Shown: positions 1-5,565 of the stretch, one piece after another
How positions within the stretch are numbered: the first letter of the stretch is position 1
Layout: each line of letters starts with the position of its first letter
Source of the DNA: Balneolaceae bacterium
Lineage (GTDB): Bacteria > Bacteroidota > Rhodothermia > Balneolales > Balneolaceae
Direction: 5' to 3'
NCBI GenBank assembly: GCA_003555185.1
Contig: PWFZ01000051.1
Location: 1 to 5,565 of the forward strand
DNA: 5,565 nucleotides
Position numbers and translations under genes: made by a program
Notes under the pieces: model-generated
What the model was told of the DNA's origin: nothing
Seen by the model: the letters and a program-made list of their open reading frames with translations, nothing else
Database searches by the model: none

Positions 1-84
1 ATATACAGGAATATCTAAAAACTAAGGTTAGAGTTATATTTTATAACACTCGTAGCCTCTCTTTACTTTTTCACTTTATTTAAT

Positions 85-252
85 TCAAACTTCTCTTAAT
101 AAATTGCGGCCCTCCTGCTTACCATAAACCAAAACACAGGCTACAATTACCGGAGTCCACCCTTAAAGATGTGCACTCCTGTGGACTTTTTTCAACAGCT
201 CATTCACTGCTTCTTCAGTAAGCTGATTTGCCAGCAAATTTACCTCCTTCAT
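85..252 (-). pseudogene. Possible decayed small gene with one in-frame stop
   Basis: Read on the minus strand from ATG at 252, the frame gives 29 residues (starting MKEVNLLANQ, then LTEEAVNELLKKVHRSAHL) and stops at TAA (165-163). The same frame then stays open for 25 more codons (starting GWTPVIVACVLVYG, ending GRNLLREV) to TGA at 87-85. The first part looks like an amphipathic helix and the second begins with a hydrophobic run, so the whole resembles one protein of about 54 residues split by a nonsense codon. An AAGGAGGT sequence overlaps the first codons, so a TTG (237) or CTG (234) start could instead be used. A TATAAT-like hexamer lies about 14 bases upstream of the ATG. I do not recognise the family. 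Against it: 56 codons with one stop could arise by chance, and the plus-strand hairpin overlaps it. It may also be a real 29-residue peptide, or nothing. Confidence 0.3.
152..192 (+). terminator. Terminator-like hairpin, possible leader structure
   Basis: AGTCCAC (154-160) pairs perfectly with GTGGACT (181-187), with two further G-U pairs possible outside, a 20-base loop, and a run of six T ending at 192. On the plus strand this has the form of a weak intrinsic terminator. It could end a gene lying to the left of the window, or sit in the leader of the gene starting at 370. The left arm can alternatively pair with GTGCACTCC (171-179), making a hairpin with a smaller loop. On the minus strand there is no T-run after the stem. 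The T-run coincides with lysine codons of the possible minus-strand frame, so the resemblance may be accidental. Confidence 0.35.
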
Positions 253-352
253 TTGTAGTAATATTATTATAAATTTATAGAAATAAGATGGCATTCTGTA
301 AACAGAAAGTCCTTAATTACTATTAATTTAAGTAAGATTTCATATTCATATC

Positions 353-359
353 AAAGGTG
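353..359 (+). promoter_or_regulatory. Ribosome binding site of the GWxTD-type gene
   Basis: AAAGGTG lies 10 bases before ATG 370. The frame is open upstream back to a TAA at 259-261, but that stretch contains no ATG, GTG or TTG codon. The next internal Met is residue 148, after the signal peptide. This site and ATG 370 therefore fix the start. Confidence 0.55.
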
Positions 360-369
360 TAGTTTAGCA

Positions 370-2451
370 ATGCTTACTTTTACAACATGCATATTACTAT
401 TACTACAGTTTCTTCAAGCTTCGGCTTTTGATAATGAATACGAGAAAGGACTTTCCTACTTAGAGTCAGGAGAAATAAGCGAAGCCTTGAATTATTGGAT
501 AACTACTCGCGATAGTTTAGCTGAGATTGGAAAAAGCGATTTTCGTATTGGAGTAAAGTTTATAGATGTAGCGACAAAAAATGATAAAGAAAGTTTATAC
601 CCATTAGCTTCGGAAATATATTTATGGGCACTTCAGCAACAAGAGGTTGGACCTATCCAAAATGAACTTCTCGAAGAAATAAATCGATTACAATATATAG
701 TACCTCAGGCTCAGTATGAATACTGGCAAGAATTAATAGAGAAAAAGAACCCTGTTGTATTAGCCAAAATAAAAGGGTTTTGGCATAAGAATAATCCGGT
801 TCATGGTTCTTCCATGAATGAAAAGCTGATTGAACACTGGGAAAGATTAGCTTATATAGAATCTAACTTCCAAAATAATACACGTACAGATCTAAATTCT
901 GATGACAGGGGAATTATTTATTTACAGTATGGTGCGCCTGATAACCATCAAACAGGAAGTTTCACCTTGAACAATTCCAGAATTCAATTTTATACTCGTG
1001 AAATACTTCGTCAGCAAGATGAAGAGATCGATATAATGGGTCAAGACCGACTATCCCGCAGGTCAAATTCAGGTGCAAATGCTGTACACCAAAACTATTA
1101 TTTAGATAACCTGGCAAAATCAATTACAGACAAAGTAATTTCATATGGAATAAGCAGCCACTACGAAATTTGGACCTATAATCGTGAAAATGTCAATCTG
1201 CCCGAAAATCTTATTTTTATATTTGGAAAAGCAGCCTCTTCAGGAGAATTTCGACTGTTGAAATCTCCGGAAGATTTTATACCTCAAAATGCTTTTCGAT
1301 TAACCAGCGAAAGAAATACAGGGTATCAATATAATCTGGGTCCTTTATTACAATTGTCAATTTATAATGATCTGAAATTTACTGACGACAAGTTTTTAGA
1401 TATTTATAATGACCTTCATGATCAATTGATGAGTAATGAATCTATAATATTGGAAAGTAAATCGAACTATTTGATGAATAAATATTCGGATGAGCTTATA
1501 GCCATGCGGAAAGCAGCTCCTTCTACACTATCTATTTATGATCAAGATCTCGAAAGCATCGAATTATCCTTTAATACCTATCAATTTTACGATGAAAGCT
1601 ATCAACCTTATAATATACTTGTTCTTTATTCCTTACCGCAAGAATCTATAATAAAGGATCATGCTGCAGCTCAACAAATAGATGGGATGTTAAATCCAAC
1701 ATATATATTAAATCACCAATTAGTAATATTCAACAACCATTGGGAAGAGATTAGCTCTATCCAAGACTACCCGGAAATCTCCTTTGAAGAAACTCTAAAA
1801 CCGGGTGAATTTATACCCTCTATTAGTTTATTTAAAATTCCACACGATGAGAACAGACAGAATATAAATTTATACGCCCAAATTTTAAACCGGGATATAA
1901 ACGATGGAAATTATTACAAGCCACAAAATTCTGATTTAAAAACTCCTCAAGCTTTAATTTCTGCCGGAAGTTTAAATTTCGATAACCGGTTAATGTCATC
2001 AACCTTACTAAATCAGAATAATACTCAATTTTCTGTAAGTGATTTAGTATTTGGGTACCGGGCAAATTTCGACCTTGAAGAAAATGAACTATTCATTCCT
2101 TTTTATATCCCAAAAAATAATGTAGTGAGAAATGATTTAGATTTACATTTCATGTTTGAAGTATATAATATTCCTAGAAGTGATAGCGGGTATTATGAAT
2201 TTCAAGTTGAATACGAAGTCATATCAGAAAGGAAGAAATTCTTCAGTAGAATTTTCAGACCTACATCTGAAAATAATGCTAAAGAAAAAATATCACTCAC
2301 ATTTGAAAGTGAAAACCCCAGATGGAAAACTCATCTGAGTGTTGACATAACTGATTATAATCCAGGTAATTACCGTTTAATACTGACTGTATTCCATGAA
2401 GGGTCAGATAAAATAGTAAGGGAAACCGAATTTGAAGTAGTCAATAAATAG
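370..2451 (+). CDS. Exported GWxTD-domain-type protein
   Basis: This is a 693-residue secreted or periplasmic protein of the GWxTD-domain type; the biochemical role of the family is not established. Residues 1-19 form a signal peptide with a leucine-rich core and an Ala-Ser-Ala cleavage site before Phe20. There is no lipobox cysteine. Residues 20-125 are helical, with a TPR-like start (YEKGLSYLESGEISEAL). Residues 136-191 carry the family hallmarks: GFW, a Met-Asn-Glu stretch (149-151), DDRG (178-181) and YGAPD (187-191). YEIWTY (265-270) and the FIFGKAASSGEFRLL stretch (283-297) match the family's following strands. The C-terminal ~100 residues read as a beta-sandwich, with an ITDYNPGNYRLILTVF-type strand pair near the end. 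Oddities: the Gly-Trp-x-Thr-Asp motif itself reads LNSDD, the signal peptide lacks basic residues before its core, and the gene is markedly AT-rich (sampled lines often 22-30% GC, against about 40-45% in the neighbouring genes). Its 3' end converges on the lipoprotein gene with a 2-bp gap. Family assignment is fairly secure; function is unknown. Confidence 0.85.
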   Translation: MLTFTTCILLLLQFLQASAFDNEYEKGLSYLESGEISEALNYWITTRDSLAEIGKSDFRIGVKFIDVATKNDKESLYPLASEIYLWALQQQEVGPIQNELLEEINRLQYIVPQAQYEYWQELIEKKNPVVLAKIKGFWHKNNPVHGSSMNEKLIEHWERLAYIESNFQNNTRTDLNSDDRGIIYLQYGAPDNHQTGSFTLNNSRIQFYTREILRQQDEEIDIMGQDRLSRRSNSGANAVHQNYYLDNLAKSITDKVISYGISSHYEIWTYNRENVNLPENLIFIFGKAASSGEFRLLKSPEDFIPQNAFRLTSERNTGYQYNLGPLLQLSIYNDLKFTDDKFLDIYNDLHDQLMSNESIILESKSNYLMNKYSDELIAMRKAAPSTLSIYDQDLESIELSFNTYQFYDESYQPYNILVLYSLPQESIIKDHAAAQQIDGMLNPTYILNHQLVIFNNHWEEISSIQDYPEISFEETLKPGEFIPSISLFKIPHDENRQNINLYAQILNRDINDGNYYKPQNSDLKTPQALISAGSLNFDNRLMSSTLLNQNNTQFSVSDLVFGYRANFDLEENELFIPFYIPKNNVVRNDLDLHFMFEVYNIPRSDSGYYEFQVEYEVISERKKFFSRIFRPTSENNAKEKISLTFESENPRWKTHLSVDITDYNPGNYRLILTVFHEGSDKIVRETEFEVVNK

Positions 2452-2453
2452 TT

Positions 2454-2936
2454 TCAGTTACTTCTGATACCTGATGAAAATTCCATGCTTAATGTGCGTG
2501 CTATTTCACTAAAATAAGAGTCTGCTTCATCTGTTATCGTTTCCTTGTTCCAATCCTCTTCTCCTTCGAATATTACGTGATTTTCTACCTCAAAATTTAC
2601 ACGATGCAGTGAAGAAGCCTGTGCTGTTCTTGGTCTTGCATTCACTAATATCCTGGATCGGGCATTGGTTATCCCCAAAGCTACCTCATCATCAAATAAT
2701 CCTCGTTCTCTCCATTCAGTCTCGTAATAAATTCCATCAAGGGTAACATCCTGTCTATAAATTGTGTAATTAGAACGATTTATAATAGCCGGTACAATTC
2801 GCTGAATATCTATGGAAGTAGCTGTGCCAAGATTAGAACGATATGTTTTTTCACCTACATGATTCGAAGAACCACATCCGGTCATAATCCCTGTAAAAAG
2901 TAAAAGCACTATTGTTACAATTATATGTTGTCTCAT
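2454..2936 (-). CDS. Small outer-membrane lipoprotein of unknown function
   Basis: This 160-residue protein has a lipoprotein signal: Arg2, a hydrophobic core at residues 5-17, and a lipobox Met-Thr-Gly-Cys with Cys21 as the predicted lipidated residue. Gly-Ser-Ser follows, with no Asp at +2, so it probably reaches the outer membrane. The mature part alternates likely strands (residues 58-75 and 93-124) with a C-terminal helix (about 134-152), suggesting one compact alpha/beta domain. I do not recognise the family. The start is supported by AAAAGGA, whose GG lies 6 bases before ATG 2936. Its GC content resembles that of the susCD genes, and it lies downstream of susD on the same strand. However, a strong terminator sits between them, ending 12 bases before its start codon. 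A role in envelope assembly or as an accessory of the SusCD transporter would be guesswork. The coding call is firm because of the complete lipobox, the ribosome binding site and the uninterrupted frame. Confidence 0.8.
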   Translation of the reverse strand: MRQHIIVTIVLLLFTGIMTGCGSSNHVGEKTYRSNLGTATSIDIQRIVPAIINRSNYTIYRQDVTLDGIYYETEWRERGLFDDEVALGITNARSRILVNARPRTAQASSLHRVNFEVENHVIFEGEEDWNKETITDEADSYFSEIARTLSMEFSSGIRSN

Positions 2937-2941
2937 AGTTT

Positions 2942-2948
2942 TCCTTTT
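2942..2948 (-). promoter_or_regulatory. Ribosome binding site of the lipoprotein gene
   Basis: On the minus strand AAAAGGA is followed by AAACT and then ATG. It directly abuts the T-tract of the upstream terminator hairpin, so a transcript that stops at the hairpin loses this site. This fixes the start at 2936. Confidence 0.5.
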
Positions 2949-2983
2949 AAAAAAAAAGTCGGCATCGTTTTGATGCCGACTTT
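2949..2983 (-). terminator. Strong intrinsic terminator of the susCD operon
   Basis: A perfect 12-bp stem (2955-2966 with 2972-2983, core GTCGGCATC/GATGCCGAC) closes a 5-base loop. On the minus strand it is followed by a run of nine T (2957-2949, the first three inside the stem). It lies 37 bases after the susD stop codon, the expected place for the end of the susC-susD transcript. It is unusual in lying directly against the ribosome binding site of the next gene on the same strand. On the plus strand the stem is followed by only three T, all within the stem, so it should act mainly in one direction. Confidence 0.88.
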
Positions 2984-3020
2984 AAATTAATATTAACTAA
3001 ATATTTATACTAACACATTA

Positions 3021-4685
3021 TCACTCTTTACTTACATCTTTTTGATTACCGGCATTAATTGCCTGTTCATAACCATTTGGCATTCCCTTTGGAGCCGCTC
3101 CACCTTCAGCACCACCAAAAGTATACACCGGTAGTTCCAGGAGTTCTAACTCACCTGCTGGTATAGGGAAATGAATTGGAGAGCCCGGTAATAATTTACC
3201 ATAAATCTTACCTTTTAAGTTACCCCATGAACGTGTGTGATAGTAATCGATCCCAGCAGCTGTTGCATGAGTCTCAATTTCAAATTCATAGCGCATAGCA
3301 TTAAACACATCGTCCCAACCATCGGCAACGGATATAGCATCCAGACCACCTCGGTCAACACGTGTTTCATTGATTAATGAAACCACTTCAGGTAAAACTA
3401 CGGGTTCATTTAATCTCAACAGTGCTTCTGCTTGCATCATCTTCATTTCAGTAACTCTCATATGTTGCATAGGACCAACAAATCCACTGCGATACATTTC
3501 ATCATTTCTGTGATGATGATACATTGAGAATCTCCAAACGCCTCGGGCAGCAGGGGGAGGTGCCGGTCCTGCATGTGCAAAGTCAGTTCCGCGAGCAGTT
3601 TGCTGTGCTGAACCAATCAGTTCACCTTCTTCATCAAAGACATCTTCCTGGCCGGCAATTCTTCTGTCAGAAGTCGTGAGTGTAAACTGACGTCGATCTG
3701 TAACTGCGCCTGTTGCGTAGTCTTCAAATTGGCCTGACTCATCGGTATGACCAATAAGCATCATATCAGTTCTAACCCAACCTCCATCCTGCTGAAGACT
3801 GTGTGGACGACTCCACCAGAAAACTCCATCTGCTTGAATCGTGAAAGCATTTTCAGAGTTATCAAAGAAACTTGCGTCTGATACATTTGCCGCCATATCA
3901 CGAACAGCAGTCCAATTGATGGCATCTCTTTCGCCTTCGGATCTCGCATTACTTGTAATAAACCGCACCTTATAAGCCTCAGCTAATAGGGCAAGATCGG
4001 CAGAGGATAAAGCATTTCCTCTAACCCAACCTTCAGGTAATGTGAAGTCAGAAGAATTAGATAGGCTGATGGCTTCGTCCAGAAATCCAATTGCCGTTTC
4101 TAATACCTCTTCATATCCAATAATATCCAGTTCTTCATTACCTAAGGATACGGCTTCCAGATCCGTATTCTCATCAACGTAGAACGCCTGATCATAATGA
4201 TTTGCAAGCAGACCATAAGAGATCCCTTGGATAAATCTGGAAAATGCCTCCATTCTTTGAGATCTCATCTCATTTTGAGAGTTAAACTGTATTCCGGCTT
4301 CCAATGCATTTAGTCCATCATTTACAGATGAAATAGCTGTATATGCATTAGACCATATAACAGTAGACATTCCGATGTCTGAATATGACTGGTCATTTTG
4401 AAATGCTTGGCGAGGGAATGCTCCCAAATCAAACATACCAAAGTTACCCCAGGATGCTGTTGAGGCATTACCTATTACAGACAGTGTCATTCCAGGGTAA
4501 TTTTTCTGAGTATTCCACCATTGCTGGTATTGGCTACCCACTAATGACTCTACATCAGATGCAGAGGCAAGTGCTCGCTCTGTATCAGGATTATTTGGAT
4601 TTGTTACATCCAGATCCTGACAGCTGGCTAGCAGGAATAACCCGCCAACCAGTACAGTAAATAGTTTTAATATATTTTTCTTCAT
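3021..4685 (-). CDS. susD: SusD/RagB family outer-membrane lipoprotein
   Basis: This is the surface-exposed nutrient-binding partner of the adjacent SusC barrel. SusD-type proteins sit as a lid on the TonB-dependent transporter and capture the substrate, usually a glycan or peptide oligomer. The 554-residue length is normal for the family. Residues 1-21 are a lipoprotein signal (MKKN start, Leu-Ala-Ser-Cys lipobox, Cys22). The mature N-terminus, DLDVTNPNNPDTERAL (25-40), is characteristic. Helical TPR-like segments follow: 111-130, 145-165, 190-210 and 226-246. The C-terminal hallmarks are TEMKMMQAEALLRLN (412-426), INETRVDRGGL (438-448), RYEFEIETH (465-473), and HFPIPAGEL (505-513). Unusual points are the Pro/Ala-rich stretch HAGPAPPPAARG (371-382), a His triplet (390-392) and a Gly/Ala-rich stretch near the end (524-531). 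The start is 19 bp after the susC stop; only a weak AAAGAA lies before it, which is common in this group. The substrate cannot be deduced. Family assignment is very secure. Confidence 0.95.
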   Translation of the reverse strand: MKKNILKLFTVLVGGLFLLASCQDLDVTNPNNPDTERALASASDVESLVGSQYQQWWNTQKNYPGMTLSVIGNASTASWGNFGMFDLGAFPRQAFQNDQSYSDIGMSTVIWSNAYTAISSVNDGLNALEAGIQFNSQNEMRSQRMEAFSRFIQGISYGLLANHYDQAFYVDENTDLEAVSLGNEELDIIGYEEVLETAIGFLDEAISLSNSSDFTLPEGWVRGNALSSADLALLAEAYKVRFITSNARSEGERDAINWTAVRDMAANVSDASFFDNSENAFTIQADGVFWWSRPHSLQQDGGWVRTDMMLIGHTDESGQFEDYATGAVTDRRQFTLTTSDRRIAGQEDVFDEEGELIGSAQQTARGTDFAHAGPAPPPAARGVWRFSMYHHHRNDEMYRSGFVGPMQHMRVTEMKMMQAEALLRLNEPVVLPEVVSLINETRVDRGGLDAISVADGWDDVFNAMRYEFEIETHATAAGIDYYHTRSWGNLKGKIYGKLLPGSPIHFPIPAGELELLELPVYTFGGAEGGAAPKGMPNGYEQAINAGNQKDVSKE

Positions 4686-4704
4686 AATATTCTTTGTTTA
4701 TCTA

Positions 4705-5565
4705 TTAAAATTGGATTTCCAAACTTCCTGATAGAGTTCTATAGTTCGGATAACCGAATGCATCAAATCGCAAGACAGTTGCATCAGCCAACCCAACTTC
4801 CGGATCATATCCCGAATAGTTAGTAATCGTCAGTAAATTTCTACCAATTGCACTAATTGTGACTCTATTCAATGCGTTACCAAAAATTGGTTGCAGTTGA
4901 TTAAAATCAAATGAGTATCGAAGTGCCAGCTCACGCAATTTCACATACGATCCATCTTCCACAAAAGCGGAACTGGATTGGTTTTGTGCATATAGCGTTT
5001 CATAATATGACATTGGTTTTTTATTCAAGTCAGCTTTTCCTGCCTGATCCTGATCAGGGTGCATGTTATCTCTATAAGCCCACTGTCGGGTTTGATTATA
5101 AATCTCACCACCAATTTGGCTATCCAGAAGCGCATATAGAGTCATGTTCTTGTACCTGAAGTTTGTCCCAAAAGACATACTGAAATCAGGAAGTGCATTA
5201 CCAAGACGAAGGAAATCATCACCATTTTCATCAAGATTTCTTACAGGCTGTCCCCAGGCAAGTACGGTACCATCGGGTAGTTCAACTGTTTCTCCCCAAT
5301 TACCATCTTGCCAGCTACCACCTTGTCCAACGGGTACCATGTATCCGTCATCATTTACAGAGAAGTAATCACTGTATTGTTGGAAATCAGGTCTAAGATT
5401 GTTCATCCCGGTTGAAAACTCGGCACCATAGAAAGTACCTACTTTTTCGCCCGCTCTTCGATAGAATACATCTCCACCCTGAACATTGGGTCCGTACCTT
5501 TGAGCAGGTCGGTTAAATTCAGTAATTGTGGATGTGGATTTATCGAAATGGAAACTGAATGACAG
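4705..5565 (-). CDS. susC: SusC/RagA TonB-linked outer-membrane protein, C-terminal part
   Basis: Only the last 286 codons lie in the window; the frame is open to base 5565, so the gene continues to the right. The Met at 5406 is internal: the 53 codons before it contain normal family sequence, such as AGEKVGTFYGAEF. The visible part is the end of the TonB-dependent beta-barrel that imports the substrate captured by SusD. Family hallmarks, counted from the window edge, are LPDFSMSFGTNFRYKNMTL (125-143), FVEDGSYVKLRELALRYSF (201-219) and GRNLLTITNYSGYDPEVG (241-258). The final strand, LSGSLEIQF (278-286), ends in Phe, the usual signal for barrel insertion by the BAM complex. The plug, TonB box and any N-terminal extension are outside the window, so it cannot be said whether the system is under anti-sigma control. 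The 19-bp gap to susD indicates a shared transcript. Full-length members are about 1000 residues. Confidence 0.95.
   Translation of the reverse strand: MSFSFHFDKSTSTITEFNRPAQRYGPNVQGGDVFYRRAGEKVGTFYGAEFSTGMNNLRPDFQQYSDYFSVNDDGYMVPVGQGGSWQDGNWGETVELPDGTVLAWGQPVRNLDENGDDFLRLGNALPDFSMSFGTNFRYKNMTLYALLDSQIGGEIYNQTRQWAYRDNMHPDQDQAGKADLNKKPMSYYETLYAQNQSSSAFVEDGSYVKLRELALRYSFDFNQLQPIFGNALNRVTISAIGRNLLTITNYSGYDPEVGLADATVLRFDAFGYPNYRTLSGSLEIQF

Larger units (their letters stand above)
1..369. other. Intergenic region with no intact gene
   Basis: This AT-rich stretch precedes the GWxTD-type gene. No intact gene, tRNA or mobile-element end is visible in it. It holds a possible decayed minus-strand frame (85-252), a plus-strand hairpin followed by a T-run (152-192), and a perfect AT-only palindrome, TATAAATTTATA, at 268-279. 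The palindrome lies between the small minus-strand frame and the plus-strand gene, where divergent promoters would be expected, but base composition alone could produce it. I could not identify a convincing -35/-10 pair or a Bacteroidota-type TTG/TAnnTTTG promoter for either direction. Bases 1-84 contain nothing I can name. Confidence 0.6.

Noticed and set aside
52..144. Inverted repeat GTAGCCT (52-58) and AGGCTAC (138-144), as a possible mobile-element end or recombination site
   Set aside because: It is only 7 bp with a 79-base spacer, with no transposase, flanking duplication or integron-type core sites. Chance is the simplest explanation.
1832..2065. Minus-strand open frame of 77 codons inside the GWxTD-type gene
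   Set aside because: It lies antisense within a well-supported gene and has no recognisable features, so it is a shadow frame.
2422..2464. Possible pseudoknot from crossing stems (2422-2426 with 2451-2455; 2434-2439 with 2459-2464)
   Set aside because: The stems are 5 and 6 bp, AT-rich and partly within coding sequence; such crossings are expected by chance in this composition.
4385..4660. Plus-strand frame of 91 codons opposite the start of susD
   Set aside because: It lies opposite the SusD signal peptide and conserved N-terminus and has no domain or signal of its own.
4911..5396. Several overlapping plus-strand frames opposite susC
   Set aside because: They are antisense to strongly conserved SusC sequence and have low-complexity, unfamiliar products. 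They are best explained as shadows of the real codons.
4705..5406. SusC-like gene starting at the Met codon at 5406 (233 residues)
   Set aside because: The frame is open for 53 more codons to the window edge and encodes conserved SusC sequence, so this Met is internal and the gene is cut by the window.
1..5565. CRISPR array, tRNA or rRNA gene, or insertion sequence
   Set aside because: I saw no regularly spaced repeats, cloverleaf with a T-loop signature, rRNA-like stretch, transposase or terminal repeats.

Overview
The window most likely comes from a Gram-negative member of the Bacteroidota/Balneolota/Rhodothermota group. Two things point there: a SusC/SusD outer-membrane uptake pair, and a secreted protein with a GWxTD-type domain, a family common in those phyla. 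This is inference from protein families; there is no rRNA or other marker gene. I lean towards Balneolota, without proof.

Layout, left to right. Bases 1-369 hold no intact gene. They contain a possible decayed small reading frame on the minus strand (85-252), a terminator-like hairpin on the plus strand (152-192), and the ribosome binding site of the first gene. Bases 370-2451 (+) encode a 693-residue exported GWxTD-type protein, clearly more AT-rich than the rest. It converges with a 160-residue lipoprotein gene (2454-2936, -), with only 2 bp between the two stop codons. A strong intrinsic terminator (2949-2983, acting on the minus strand) separates that gene from susD (3021-4685, -). susD lies 19 bp downstream of the 3' part of susC (4705 to the window edge, -), which continues out of the window.

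Functionally, SusC is a TonB-dependent outer-membrane barrel and SusD is its surface lipoprotein lid. Together they capture an oligomeric nutrient and import it into the periplasm. The pair is probably one operon read right to left, ended by the 2949-2983 hairpin. The lipoprotein follows on the same strand but begins just 12 bases past the hairpin's T-tract, so how it is transcribed is an open question. No degradative enzyme, regulator or substrate clue is visible, so the substrate cannot be assigned. The GWxTD-type protein is transcribed towards the operon and has no evident link to it.

Nothing here looks like a clearly new system. The points most worth a second look are the terminator placed directly in front of the lipoprotein start, the interrupted small frame at the left edge, and the eroded signature motif of the GWxTD protein.
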